This document shows, one piece after another, positions 27,018 to 35,864 of a DNA stretch of 64,000 bases. The stretch comes from an uncultured Clostridia bacterium. Lineage in GTDB: Bacteria; Bacillota; Clostridia; Oscillospirales; Acutalibacteraceae. Each line of letters opens with the position of its first letter. The stretch's first letter is position 1. A model generated the notes under the pieces. That model was not told the DNA's origin and did not search any database. It was given only the letters and a program-made list of their open reading frames with translations. The stretch is taken from the NCBI GenBank assembly GCA_945876745.1, contig CAMCPL010000002.1, positions 124,001 through 188,000 of the forward strand, in the 5' to 3' direction. Position numbers and translations under genes: made by a program.

Positions 27018-27138
27018 TCGTTTTTTGTTCGGTCGAGGTACCGATGTACATCTTCCCTCGCAAGAAAACGAAATTCATCCCATTTCTCAACAGTCTACCA
27101 ACGTGTCGAAATTTATAATTTGACTTTTTCGACACGCT

Positions 27139-27168
27139 GACGCCTCGGCTTTGCCGGGGCGTTTTTCT
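27139..27168 (+). terminator. second GC-rich terminator hairpin
   Basis: A GACGCCTCGGC / GCCGGGGCGT stem followed by GTTTTTCTTT. It is nearly the same sequence as the hairpin at 26842-26864. Confidence 0.75.
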
Positions 27169-27261
27169 TTGACAAAAGGAAGATTCCCTGTCTTATACTC
27201 TAATGTAACATCTATACAAATTGTAATATTTTTCTGCCATTTTTTTCAAATATATTACAAA

Positions 27262-27296
27262 CGTGTACAAGTAGGGACTGTCCCTACTTGTACACG
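27262..27296. repeat. 35-bp perfect palindrome
   Basis: Two 17-bp arms (CGTGTACAAGTAGGGAC and its exact reverse complement) are separated by a single T at 27279. There is no U-tract on either side. It lies about 55 bp upstream of the tyrA promoter -35 box. Confidence 0.9.
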
Positions 27297-27349
27297 CTAT
27301 ACGAAAATAAAACTTTTTATTAAAAATTGCCGGTTTCTTTAATTATAAT

Positions 27350-27378
27350 TTGACATTAGAAAAATAATAATATATTAT
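27350..27378 (+). promoter_or_regulatory. promoter for the aromatic amino-acid operon
   Basis: TTGACA, 17-nt spacer, TATTAT. The leader is only about 45 nt, with no room for a T-box or attenuator. Confidence 0.85.
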
Positions 27379-27430
27379 TAATATGTAATGTTATGCAATA
27401 GATTAATAAATCGAAAATCGGAGTAAAAAA

Positions 27431-28258
27431 ATGAAGATTCTTATTTGCGGATTAGGTCTTATCGGTGCAAGTCTTGCCAAGACCTTGAAAAAGAATACAA
27501 AGCATACTGTTCTCGGTTGGAACAGAACGCAGTCCGTAACTCAAAAGGCGCTACGCGACGGCGTTATCGACAAAAGCGGCGACATTGACGAGCTTATCAG
27601 CGACGCCGATATTACTATTATTAATTTTTATCCGCAGGCTATCGTGCCGTTTATATTGGAGCATAGAAACAGCTTCAAAAAGGACAGCATTGTTACCGAC
27701 TCGTGCGGTATTAAAACAAAGATATGCGATGAGCTTGCTGAATACGATTTTGATTTTTACTACATAGGCGCTCACCCGATGGCAGGCAGAGAGGTTGGCG
27801 GCTATGACAACAGCCTTGACACTCTTTTCGACAACGCAAGCTTTATCGTAACACCGTATGACGATACTCCGAGAAACAAGGTTGACGCACTTGTCGGTCT
27901 TGCGCAGGATATGAAGTTTGCAAGAACGGTAGTTACGACACCTGAGCATCACGACGAAATGATTGCGTTTACGTCGCAGATTGCACACGTTTTGGCTTGC
28001 TCCTACGTTCTTTCACCTCTTGCACCGTCACATCCCGGATATTCCGCCGGCTCATACAGAGATGTGTCGAGGGTTGCAAGAATTAACGCAGATATGTGGG
28101 CAGACCTTTTTGTAGACAACAAGGACGCTCTTGTCAGAGAAATCGACGACCTCGTATCTAATCTTATGCAGTTTAAGTACAATATCGTAAACGAGGACTC
28201 ACAGGCGCTAAAAGACCTTATGAACAAGGCAAACAAAATTAAGGAAGAAATCGGCTAA
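27431..28258 (+). CDS. tyrA: prephenate dehydrogenase (tyrosine branch)
   Basis: A 275-aa NAD(P)-dependent enzyme that oxidises prephenate to 4-hydroxyphenylpyruvate (or arogenate to tyrosine). The Rossmann loop GLGLIGASLAKTL is at residues 7-19. GAHPMAGREVGG is the substrate-binding signature, and SQIAHVLA contains the conserved helix that follows. It is shorter than bacilli TyrA and lacks the C-terminal ACT domain, so direct feedback inhibition by tyrosine through ACT is not expected. It is first gene of the operon, and its stop overlaps the aroB start (TAATG). Confidence 0.93.
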   Translation: MKILICGLGLIGASLAKTLKKNTKHTVLGWNRTQSVTQKALRDGVIDKSGDIDELISDADITIINFYPQAIVPFILEHRNSFKKDSIVTDSCGIKTKICDELAEYDFDFYYIGAHPMAGREVGGYDNSLDTLFDNASFIVTPYDDTPRNKVDALVGLAQDMKFARTVVTTPEHHDEMIAFTSQIAHVLACSYVLSPLAPSHPGYSAGSYRDVSRVARINADMWADLFVDNKDALVREIDDLVSNLMQFKYNIVNEDSQALKDLMNKANKIKEEIG

Positions 28259-29310
28259 TGAAATCATTAAGAGTAAATGTGGGCGACGGATACGATATTT
28301 TTATCGAGCGTGGAATACTGTCCGATTGCTCAAAATACATAAAGAATATTACAAACGCTTCAAAGGTATGTCTTATAAGCGACAGCAATGTATATCCCAT
28401 ATACGGCGAGATAATCAAATTACAGCTAAAAAGCGCCGGATTCGAGGTTTTTGACTACGTATTTGAGGCAGGTGAAGCGTCGAAAACTACCGCAAGCGTA
28501 GTTTCTATGGTTGAGTTTATGGCTCAAAACGAGCTTACGAGAAACGATATTGTCGTAGCCCTCGGCGGCGGCGTAACGGGTGATATGGCGGGCTTTGCGG
28601 CTGCGATATATTTAAGAGGAATAAAATTTGTTCAAATTCCGACCTCGCTTCTTGCACAGGTTGACTCGTCTGTCGGCGGAAAAACGGCGGTGGATTTACC
28701 TCAGGGCAAAAACTTATGCGGTGCATTTCACCAGCCGAGCCTCGTATTGATTGACCCAAATACCCTTGATACGCTTACTCCTCATTTCTTTTCCGACGGA
28801 ATGGCAGAGGCAATCAAGACCGGCTGTATCAAGAGCCTGTCACTCTTTGAAAGGCTCGAAAACGAGGATGCAAGGGAGATTATCGAGGACGTAATTTTTG
28901 AGTGCGTGAGCATAAAGGCAGGCGTTGTTGAGCGTGATGAAAAGGAGCACGGAGAAAGAGCGCTTTTGAACTTCGGTCACACTTCGGGTCACGCTATTGA
29001 AAAGCTCCATAATTTTACAACTGTTTCCCACGGTGAGGCTGTCGGAATAGGTATGGTAATGATTACAAAAGCGTGCGAGGAAAACGGCATTGCCCCTGTC
29101 GGCTCGTCTGACAGAATCGCAAAAGTGCTTGAAAAGTACGACCTTAAAACGAGTGACATTCATTCGGATAAGGAAATTATTTCGGCTATGAACGCAGATA
29201 AAAAGCGTACCGCAAACGCTATTAATTTCACGCTTTTGCACAGTATCGGCAATGCGTTCAGCCAAAAAATAAAGTATGAGGATATACCGAGCTTCTTCGG
29301 TTTGGAATAA
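28258..29310 (+). CDS. aroB: 3-dehydroquinate synthase
   Basis: A 350-aa NAD- and metal-dependent enzyme that cyclises DAHP to 3-dehydroquinate, the second step of the shikimate pathway. LGGGVTGDMAGFAAAIYLRG is the NAD-binding region. FSDGMAEAIKTG and FGHTSGHAIE carry the metal ligands, with the last histidine in VSHGEAVGIGM. Length is normal. It overlaps tyrA by one base and is followed by aroA. Confidence 0.96.
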   Translation: MKSLRVNVGDGYDIFIERGILSDCSKYIKNITNASKVCLISDSNVYPIYGEIIKLQLKSAGFEVFDYVFEAGEASKTTASVVSMVEFMAQNELTRNDIVVALGGGVTGDMAGFAAAIYLRGIKFVQIPTSLLAQVDSSVGGKTAVDLPQGKNLCGAFHQPSLVLIDPNTLDTLTPHFFSDGMAEAIKTGCIKSLSLFERLENEDAREIIEDVIFECVSIKAGVVERDEKEHGERALLNFGHTSGHAIEKLHNFTTVSHGEAVGIGMVMITKACEENGIAPVGSSDRIAKVLEKYDLKTSDIHSDKEIISAMNADKKRTANAINFTLLHSIGNAFSQKIKYEDIPSFFGLE

Positions 29311-29311
29311 A

Positions 29312-30520
29312 TTGAGTAAGGTAGAAATAAGAAAATCACAGCTAAACGGAACGCTTGTAATGCCGCCGTCGAAGTCTGCCGCACACAGAGCCTTGATTTG
29401 CTCGTTTTTGGCAGGTGGAGGGAATGTTTCTCCGATAATTCAAAGCAAGGATATGACGGCTACAACGTGCGCAATTAAGGCTTTGATTAATAACGAAAAC
29501 GAAATAAACTGCATAGAAAGCGGCTCAACGCTTCGCTTTATAATTCCTGTTGCGGCGGCACTCGGAAAAAGCGTTACTTTTGTAGGCGAGGGAAAATTGC
29601 CCGAACGTCCGATAGGCGACTATTTAAGGCTTTTGCCTGAGCATAATGTTGAGTGTGTTAGCAACGGCGGTCTGCCGCTGACGATAAGCGGAAGACTGAC
29701 TGCGGGCAAATTTGAGCTTGCCGGCGACGTTTCGTCACAGTATATCACAGGCTTGCTTCTTGCTTTGCCGCTTCTTGACGGCGACAGCGAAATTGTGCTG
29801 ACAACCAAGCTTGAATCAAAGCCGTATGTTGATATGACAATAAAGGTTATGGCTCATTACGGCGTAAGCGTTCGGCAGACCGAAAACGGTTATTTTGTCA
29901 AGGGTAATCAGCAGTATAAAAAGCGCGATTATGTTGTCGAGGGCGACTGGTCGCAGGCGGCATTTTTCCTTGTCGGCGGCGCACTTTTCGGCGACGTAAC
30001 GCTCACAGGACTGGACATAAATTCCACCCAAGGCGACAAGGCTGTTGTCGATGTTTTAAGGCGCTTCGGCGCAGATATAAAGGTCGGCGAAAACACGGTA
30101 AGCGTAAAAAAATCAAGCCTTAAAGGGTGCGAAATTGACGCAACCGATATTCCCGATATGGTGCCTGCTTTGGCGGTTGCCGGCGCTTTTGCAAGCGGAA
30201 CAACAGTTATCAAAGGCGCGTCACGTCTTCGTTTTAAGGAGTCGGACAGAATTGAAAGCGTTTGCTTTAATCTTAACGAATTGGGAGCCGATGTTACTCA
30301 AACCGACGACGGTATGATTATTCGTTCAAGAACGCTTCACAGCGCGGAATTAAAGGGCTTTAACGACCATAGAATCGTTATGTCAATGTCCGTTTGTGCA
30401 AGCGGTCTTGACGGTGTAACGATTATTGACGACGCGCAAAGTATAAACAAGTCGTATCCCGATTTCTTTGATGATTTTAACAGTATAGGAGGTAATGCAA
30501 ATGTCCTCTGCGATAGGTGA
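29312..30520 (+). CDS. aroA: 3-phosphoshikimate 1-carboxyvinyltransferase (EPSP synthase)
   Basis: A 402-aa enzyme that transfers enolpyruvate from PEP to shikimate 3-phosphate. Motifs: MPPSKSAAHRALI near the N-terminus (the PEP-binding lysine), ESGSTLRF, LRFKESDRIES and FNDHRIVMSMSV. The frame extends to an ATG at 29276 inside aroB, but the added residues do not fit the family. The TTG at 29312, two bases after the aroB stop, gives the normal LSKVEIRKSQLNG start with a GGA element 7 nt upstream. That start is inferred, not proven. The PPSKSAAHRA motif has Ala where many enzymes have SxR. Confidence 0.93.
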   Translation: MSKVEIRKSQLNGTLVMPPSKSAAHRALICSFLAGGGNVSPIIQSKDMTATTCAIKALINNENEINCIESGSTLRFIIPVAAALGKSVTFVGEGKLPERPIGDYLRLLPEHNVECVSNGGLPLTISGRLTAGKFELAGDVSSQYITGLLLALPLLDGDSEIVLTTKLESKPYVDMTIKVMAHYGVSVRQTENGYFVKGNQQYKKRDYVVEGDWSQAAFFLVGGALFGDVTLTGLDINSTQGDKAVVDVLRRFGADIKVGENTVSVKKSSLKGCEIDATDIPDMVPALAVAGAFASGTTVIKGASRLRFKESDRIESVCFNLNELGADVTQTDDGMIIRSRTLHSAELKGFNDHRIVMSMSVCASGLDGVTIIDDAQSINKSYPDFFDDFNSIGGNANVLCDR

Positions 30521-31574
30521 AAAAATAAAATTATCCGTATTCGGCGAAAGCCACGGCGAAGCAATAGGCTGTGTAATCGACGGTCTTCCTGCCGGTGTAA
30601 AGCTCGATTTTGACGAGATTTACAAGGATATGGCACGTCGTGCTCCCGGCAAGGATTTGACTTCAACTCCGAGACTTGAAAAGGATATTCCGAAAATTCT
30701 TTCGGGCGTGCTTGACGGCTTTACAACTGGCGCACCTATTGCGTGCGTTATCGAAAACACGAATACAAAAAGCGGCGATTATTCAAATTTGATGACTGTG
30801 CCTCGACCGTCACACAGCGACTATCCGGCTTATGTGAAGTACAACGGCTTTAACGATATACGCGGCGGCGGTCATTTCAGCGGAAGACTTACCGCACCGA
30901 TAGTATTCGCAGGTGCGGTAGCAAAGCAGGTGCTTAAGGAAAAGGGCGTTTTGATCGGCGCACATATTAAGCAAATAGGTACCGTTTGCGACGGCTTGGT
31001 TGATTATAACGACATTACCGAGGAGCTTGTTCTGTCGCTTGCTTCAAAGAGCTTTTCACTTGTTGACCAAAGCCGTGAGGAGCTTATGAGAAATGAGGTT
31101 GAAAGGGCGAGAATGAGCCTTGACAGTGTCGGCGGAATTGTCGAGTGCTTTGCAATCGGCTTGCCTGTCGGCGTCGGCGGTAATATGTTTGACACGGTGG
31201 AAAGCAGGCTTGCTTCGATTCTTTTCGGCGTTCCTGCCGTAAAGGGCGTTCAGTTTGGACTGGGCTTTGATTTTGCAAATAAAAACGCTTCAAGCGTGAA
31301 CGACGAATATGAGGTTAAAAACGGCGAGGTTAAAACGCTTTCAAATAACAACGGCGGCGTTTTAGGCGGTATGACCAACGGTGCGCCGATTGTTGTAAGC
31401 GCCGTAATTAAACCTACTCCGTCTATTGCAAAGAAGCAAAGAAGTGTAAATTTGCAGACAATGGAAAATACCGAGCTTGAAATTCACGGTAGACACGACC
31501 CTTGCATTGTGCCCAGAGCCGTGCCTGTTATTGAGAGTGCAGTTGCGCTCGGCTTGCTCGATTTAATGATGTAA
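30501..31574 (+). CDS. aroC: chorismate synthase
   Basis: A 357-aa FMN-dependent enzyme that removes phosphate from EPSP to give chorismate. Signatures: SVFGESHGEAIG near the N-terminus, GGGHFSGRLTAPIVFAGA, and RHDPCIVPRAVPVIE near the C-terminus. The start was set at the ATG at 30501 because AGGAGG (30487-30492) lies 8 nt upstream. An ATG at 30495 is only 2 nt from that site. It overlaps the end of aroA by 20 nt. Confidence 0.96.
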   Translation: MSSAIGEKIKLSVFGESHGEAIGCVIDGLPAGVKLDFDEIYKDMARRAPGKDLTSTPRLEKDIPKILSGVLDGFTTGAPIACVIENTNTKSGDYSNLMTVPRPSHSDYPAYVKYNGFNDIRGGGHFSGRLTAPIVFAGAVAKQVLKEKGVLIGAHIKQIGTVCDGLVDYNDITEELVLSLASKSFSLVDQSREELMRNEVERARMSLDSVGGIVECFAIGLPVGVGGNMFDTVESRLASILFGVPAVKGVQFGLGFDFANKNASSVNDEYEVKNGEVKTLSNNNGGVLGGMTNGAPIVVSAVIKPTPSIAKKQRSVNLQTMENTELEIHGRHDPCIVPRAVPVIESAVALGLLDLMM

Positions 31575-31589
31575 GAGGAAAAATAATTA

Positions 31590-32723
31590 ATGGATTTATT
31601 GGAACTTAGAAACGAGATTGATAAAATTGACGATGAATTAGTGCCGCTTCTTTTGAAGAGAATGGATATATCCCGACAGGTTGCGGAATATAAGGTGCAA
31701 AGGGATATTCCTGTTCTCAATGAAGAAAGGGAGCAGGAGGTTTTGGAGCTTGTAGCGAAGAACTGCGGCGAGCAGGGCGAAGCTATGAAAACGATATTTT
31801 CGGCTATTATGGACGCTTCAAGAGCCTTACAGCATAAGATTATCGGCGGCGGTGACGCTTTGAGAAAATCTATTGAAAATGCCGGAACCTGTGCCTCTCT
31901 TACCGCAAACGGTGCACCCGTTGCCTGTCAGGGCGTTGAGGGAGCGTATAGCGCAAAGGCGGCAAACGCTCTGTTTCCCGACTCTCCGGTTGATTTTCAT
32001 AAGAGATTTGAGGACGTTTTTGAAGCGGTAAATCAGAATAAAGCGAAGTACGGCATTATTCCTGTTGAAAATTCAACGGCAGGCTCTGTTCACGAATCGT
32101 ATGATTTGATAATGAAGTATAGATTTTACGTTGTCGGCGCATATGATTTGAATGTTGAGCATTGTCTTTGTACAAGGCAGGATATTGATTTTGAGGATAT
32201 TGAGAATATCTATTCCCATCCGCAGGCTTTGTCTCAATGCAGTATTTTTTTGAAGAACTTTGATTTTACGGGTATTAACTATTCAAATACTGCCGCAGCG
32301 GCAAAATTTGTCAGCGAAAGCCAAAAAACGAATATTGCCGCAATATGCAGCGAGAGTGCCGCAAAGCAGTACGGCTTAAAGGTTATTCGTCGCGGTATAC
32401 AAAACGTTGCGAATAACACAACGAGATTTATCGTTATTTCAAAGGAGCTTGTTATTGACGAGTCGGCTCATAAGATTTCGCTAATATTCTCCGCACCTCA
32501 CCGTACGGGCTCGCTTTACAGAGTTCTCGGCAGATTTTCCATGACGGGGCTGAACCTTACAAAGCTTGAATCACGCCCTGTTGCAAACGGAAAATTCGAC
32601 TACTATTTTTATGTTGATATTTTAGGCTCGGTTACCGATGAAGCAACTCTTGACCTGCTTTGTGCTTTGTCCGACGAGCTTCCCGAATTTACATTTTTGG
32701 GTAATTATTTTGAAAAAGGCTAA
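31590..32723 (+). CDS. pheA: bifunctional chorismate mutase / prephenate dehydratase
   Basis: A 377-aa P-protein. Residues 1-85 form an AroQ-type chorismate mutase (LRNEIDKIDDELVPLLLKR). The prephenate dehydratase follows at about 105-285 (GVEGAYSAKAANALFP, PVENSTAGSVHES, and NTTRFIVIS, whose Thr is catalytic). The C-terminal ACT domain (about 293-370) contains TKLESRP, the phenylalanine-binding motif, so feedback inhibition by phenylalanine is expected. It is the last gene of the aromatic unit, 15 nt after aroC. With tyrA it splits prephenate between Tyr and Phe. Confidence 0.96.
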   Translation: MDLLELRNEIDKIDDELVPLLLKRMDISRQVAEYKVQRDIPVLNEEREQEVLELVAKNCGEQGEAMKTIFSAIMDASRALQHKIIGGGDALRKSIENAGTCASLTANGAPVACQGVEGAYSAKAANALFPDSPVDFHKRFEDVFEAVNQNKAKYGIIPVENSTAGSVHESYDLIMKYRFYVVGAYDLNVEHCLCTRQDIDFEDIENIYSHPQALSQCSIFLKNFDFTGINYSNTAAAAKFVSESQKTNIAAICSESAAKQYGLKVIRRGIQNVANNTTRFIVISKELVIDESAHKISLIFSAPHRTGSLYRVLGRFSMTGLNLTKLESRPVANGKFDYYFYVDILGSVTDEATLDLLCALSDELPEFTFLGNYFEKG

Positions 32724-32747
32724 TTTTAGCAGAGTTGGTTTGATTTT

Positions 32748-33518
32748 ATGAAACAGACAAAACGACATAGAACAGGCTTTACATCGGCTGTAATACTACT
32801 TGTAACAGTCGGTTTGCTTGTGCTTTTGAGTATTGCTTTATATAATCATACAAGGCTTGAAACAAGATTTGATACAATGATTGCGTGGTTTTCAAAGATT
32901 GATAACGCCATTGCGCAGCTTGATACAACTTTTGAAATAGTGCTTTGTATATTCGCTTTGTATATTGCAAAATGCCAGCTTCCCATACCGCTTTCGGCGT
33001 GCTGCGTTATTTCGGGAATGGTTTTTCCGCTTTCGACTGCGCTTGCGCTTAACGTTCTTTTCATTTTCTTCTTCTTTACCGTTAAGTACGTTGAGGGAAC
33101 GTTTTTAGGCGGCGGCTGGACAGGAATGATTTTGAATATAAAAAAGCTGAAATTTGTCCGTGATTGGATTCATTTTAAGGGCAACGGCAATCCGTATGTT
33201 CTTGCCGTAACAAGGCTTGTGCCGTTTATTCCAGTCGGAATGGTGTCGAAGTATTACGGCTCAATGCACTATGATTTTGTATACTATTCGCTTTTGAGCC
33301 TTCTCGGTTTTGCTCCGAGACTGTTCGTTTATACAAAATTAGGCGCTTCGTGGACAAATCCGTTTTCGGTAACGTTCATAACGCTTGTTATGATAATCGT
33401 TGCTTTTTCGGGAATTTCAAGTTTGATATTTAACATCTTTTACGGTATCAGAACTCGCCAAATGACGCAGACCTTGCTCATTTACAGCGAAAAAAATAAG
33501 TATAAAATTGTATTATAA
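32748..33518 (+). CDS. TVP38/TMEM64 (VTT/DedA-like) membrane protein
   Basis: A 256-aa membrane protein with about five to six hydrophobic segments. The first is at residues 13-30. The VTT region begins near residue 67 with ISGMVFPLSTALALN and contains a glycine-rich FLGGGWTG and an LAVTRLVPFIPVGMVSKYYG segment, typical of the SNARE-associated/DedA family. Members have been linked to lipid scrambling and membrane homeostasis. The exact role here is unknown. It follows pheA by 24 nt and precedes galK by 15 nt, so it may be a read-through member of the same transcript. Confidence 0.85.
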   Translation: MKQTKRHRTGFTSAVILLVTVGLLVLLSIALYNHTRLETRFDTMIAWFSKIDNAIAQLDTTFEIVLCIFALYIAKCQLPIPLSACCVISGMVFPLSTALALNVLFIFFFFTVKYVEGTFLGGGWTGMILNIKKLKFVRDWIHFKGNGNPYVLAVTRLVPFIPVGMVSKYYGSMHYDFVYYSLLSLLGFAPRLFVYTKLGASWTNPFSVTFITLVMIIVAFSGISSLIFNIFYGIRTRQMTQTLLIYSEKNKYKIVL

Positions 33519-33533
33519 ATAAAGGGGTATTTT

Positions 33534-34814
33534 ATGAACACAAAAGAAATGATTGCTGCTGTTGAGGCAGGAAAACTGGATGAAAATCTTAAAAGAGTTT
33601 ATGTAACCGATGAAGCTGTTGAGCTTCAAAAGCCGCGATATGTTGAGGCTCTTAATACCTTCGGCGAGCTTTTCGGTTGGGACAGAGAGGTAAAGATTAT
33701 GTCCGCACCGGGCAGAACGGAGGTTTGCGGAAACCATACCGACCATAATAACGGTAAGGTACTTGCGGCTTCAATCAATTTGGATGCTATTGCAGTTGTC
33801 AGCGAAAACGAGGATAATATTATCAGAGTTAAGTCAAAGGGTCACAGAATGAATGTTGTTGACCTTGATAACCTTGAACCCGACGAGGCTAAATACGGCG
33901 ACTCAACTACTCTCGTTCAGGGTGTTGCAAGAGGTATTAAGGATTTAGGCTTTAAGGTAAAAGGCTTTGACGCTTGTACAACGAGTGACGTTATGGGCGG
34001 TTCGGGACTTTCATCGTCTGCCGCATTTGAGGTTTTACTCGGAACGGTTTTGTCATATATGTTTAATGACGGAAAGATAAGCCCTGTTGATATTGCAAAG
34101 GTTGCGCAGTTTTCCGAAAATAAGTTTTTCGGTAAGCCCTGCGGTCTGCTTGACCAGATGGCGTCGTCCGTCGGAACATTCGTTACAATTGATTTTAAGT
34201 CAACCGAAAGCCCTGTTGTTAAAAAGGTAGACTTCGATTTTGCTTCGTCGGGTCATTCTCTTTGCATAGTTGATACTCACGGTAATCACAGCGATCTTAC
34301 AGACGACTATGCCGCAGTTCGTTCGGAAATGGAGGACGTTGCAAAGGCGCTTGGTAAGTCCGTTTTGCGTGAACTTACATACGAGGAATTTTTTGCGGCT
34401 TTGCCCGAGCTTACCGAAAAGGTAAACGACAGAGCGCTTCTTCGTGCAATTCATTTCTTCAACGAAAATAAGAGGGTCGACGCGGCTGTTAAATGTCTTG
34501 AAAACGGCGATTTTGAGGGCTTTAAGCAGGTTATTATTGATTCCGGACTTTCGTCATATATGCTCAACCAAAATGTGTATTCTCCGAAAAATCCGACTGA
34601 ACAAAAGCTCTCTCTTGCACTTGCAATCAGCGAAGAGCTGCTTAAGGGCAAGGGCGCTTGGAGAGTTCACGGAGGCGGCTTTGCAGGTACTATTCAGGCT
34701 TTTGTTCCAAACGATATGCTTGACGAGTATAAAAATACAATCGAGGGCGTTTTCGGTGAGGGTAGCTGTCACGTTTTGATTATCCGACCTGTCGGCGGCA
34801 CCCAGATTATCTGA
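33534..34814 (+). CDS. galK: galactokinase
   Basis: A 426-aa GHMP-family kinase that phosphorylates galactose to galactose 1-phosphate (Leloir pathway). Motif 1, GRTEVCGNHTDHNNG, is the sugar-binding signature. Motif 2, VMGGSGLSSSAAFEV, is the phosphate-binding loop. Motif 3, VHGGGFAGTIQAFV, is near the C-terminus. The N-terminal 50 residues form a longer helical leader than in Escherichia coli. galT and galE are not in the window. The ribosome-binding site AAAGGGG precedes the ATG. Confidence 0.95.
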   Translation: MNTKEMIAAVEAGKLDENLKRVYVTDEAVELQKPRYVEALNTFGELFGWDREVKIMSAPGRTEVCGNHTDHNNGKVLAASINLDAIAVVSENEDNIIRVKSKGHRMNVVDLDNLEPDEAKYGDSTTLVQGVARGIKDLGFKVKGFDACTTSDVMGGSGLSSSAAFEVLLGTVLSYMFNDGKISPVDIAKVAQFSENKFFGKPCGLLDQMASSVGTFVTIDFKSTESPVVKKVDFDFASSGHSLCIVDTHGNHSDLTDDYAAVRSEMEDVAKALGKSVLRELTYEEFFAALPELTEKVNDRALLRAIHFFNENKRVDAAVKCLENGDFEGFKQVIIDSGLSSYMLNQNVYSPKNPTEQKLSLALAISEELLKGKGAWRVHGGGFAGTIQAFVPNDMLDEYKNTIEGVFGEGSCHVLIIRPVGGTQII

Positions 34815-34850
34815 TAGAAATTATCCTTGTGATGAGAGGAAATAAACAAA

Positions 34851-35807
34851 ATGAAATATGTATTTATTATTAATCCTATTGCAGGAAATGATGATAAGCA
34901 AAAAATATTTTCCCGCATTAAATCCACATTTCGTCTCATTGACGATGAAATGATTATTGAAGAAACGAAGAAGCCCGGCGACGCTATGCGTATTTCCCGT
35001 GAATATGCTTCAAAATACGGCGACAAATGCGTTATCGTTTCGTGCGGCGGTGACGGAACTGTACACGAAATTGCAAACGGTCTTGCATCAACAGATACTC
35101 CGCTTATGATTCTGCCGCTGGGCACGGGAAACGATTTTGCAAAAAAGGTTTACGGTACGAATAAAATCAATGTTGAAAATGTCATAAAGGCTTTCGGTCT
35201 GTACTCCGGAAAAATTAAGTATGACATTATGCCTATCGACCTTATCGACTATAACGGCGAAAAATGTATAAATGTTATGTCCTACGGTCTTGATACGTTA
35301 GTTGAAACCATCGGCAGAAAGATTGCCGCAAAGATGCCGTCATTGGGACACAACGCCTATAATATTGCGGTTGTTCCTGTTTTAATGAAACCGTTGCATT
35401 ATAATATTGCATATGAGCTTAATTGTGTAAATAAGGACACGGGCGAGGAATTTTGCGTAAGCGAGGAAAATAAGGATTACGCGCTTATGGCTATTTGTAA
35501 TGCAAGCTGGTACGGCGGCGGCTTTTGCCCTGCACCGAATTCCGTGCTTGACGACGGCTTGCTTGATGCGTGCATAGTTGACGGAATGTCGCTTATTAGT
35601 GCACTTCCGCTGATTGGTAAGTATTCAAACGGTACGTTAAATGAGAATACTTCGTCATTTTGCACAAATTATTACATAAAATCCGGCACAATAAAAAGTG
35701 TTGACGGCACAGCTCTGTTGGGTAATTGCGACGGCGAGAATTTTGACTATTCGCAGGTTGACTTTTTTGTTGACCATAAAGCCCTGAAGCTCTGCGTAAT
35801 TAAATAA
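34851..35807 (+). CDS. diacylglycerol/sphingosine kinase-family lipid kinase (DgkB/YegS-like)
   Basis: A 318-aa protein of the DAGK catalytic family. The N-terminal FIINPIAGNDDK loop, the nucleotide motif VSCGGDGTVHEIANGLA, and PLGTGNDFAKKVYG are all present. These soluble enzymes phosphorylate diacylglycerol or related lipids for recycling to phosphatidate. Substrate is inferred from the family. It ends at the terminator at 35817-35855. Confidence 0.92.
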   Translation: MKYVFIINPIAGNDDKQKIFSRIKSTFRLIDDEMIIEETKKPGDAMRISREYASKYGDKCVIVSCGGDGTVHEIANGLASTDTPLMILPLGTGNDFAKKVYGTNKINVENVIKAFGLYSGKIKYDIMPIDLIDYNGEKCINVMSYGLDTLVETIGRKIAAKMPSLGHNAYNIAVVPVLMKPLHYNIAYELNCVNKDTGEEFCVSEENKDYALMAICNASWYGGGFCPAPNSVLDDGLLDACIVDGMSLISALPLIGKYSNGTLNENTSSFCTNYYIKSGTIKSVDGTALLGNCDGENFDYSQVDFFVDHKALKLCVIK

Positions 35808-35816
35808 ATACACATA

Positions 35817-35855
35817 AAAAACGGCGACTCAGTCCAAAAGCTGAGCCGCCGTTTT
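35817..35855. terminator. bidirectional terminator
   Basis: A long stem AACGGCG-a-CTCAG / CTGAG-c-CGCCGTT with flanking A- and T-runs, between the convergent lipid kinase and malQ genes. Confidence 0.88.
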
Positions 35856-35864
35856 TGCTGTTTT

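Larger units (their letters stand above)
26865..27349. other. non-coding palindrome-rich intergenic stretch before tyrA
   Basis: Contains a CCTCCTTT...AAAGGAGG unit followed by GGCAGCACTTATGTGCTGAC (26912-26965), the strong hairpins listed separately (26976, 27139, 27262), and a CGTGTCGAAA / TTTCGACACG inverted repeat (27102-27136). No credible gene was found. The composition resembles degenerate mobile repeats. Confidence 0.7.

Noticed and set aside
26929-27342. Short open frames in the intergenic palindromes before tyrA
   Set aside because: They lack ribosome-binding sites and overlap hairpins and repeats, so they look like chance frames.
29276-29311. Longer N-terminus of aroA from the ATG inside aroB
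   Set aside because: The extra residues do not match EPSP synthases. The TTG just after the aroB stop gives the family-typical start.
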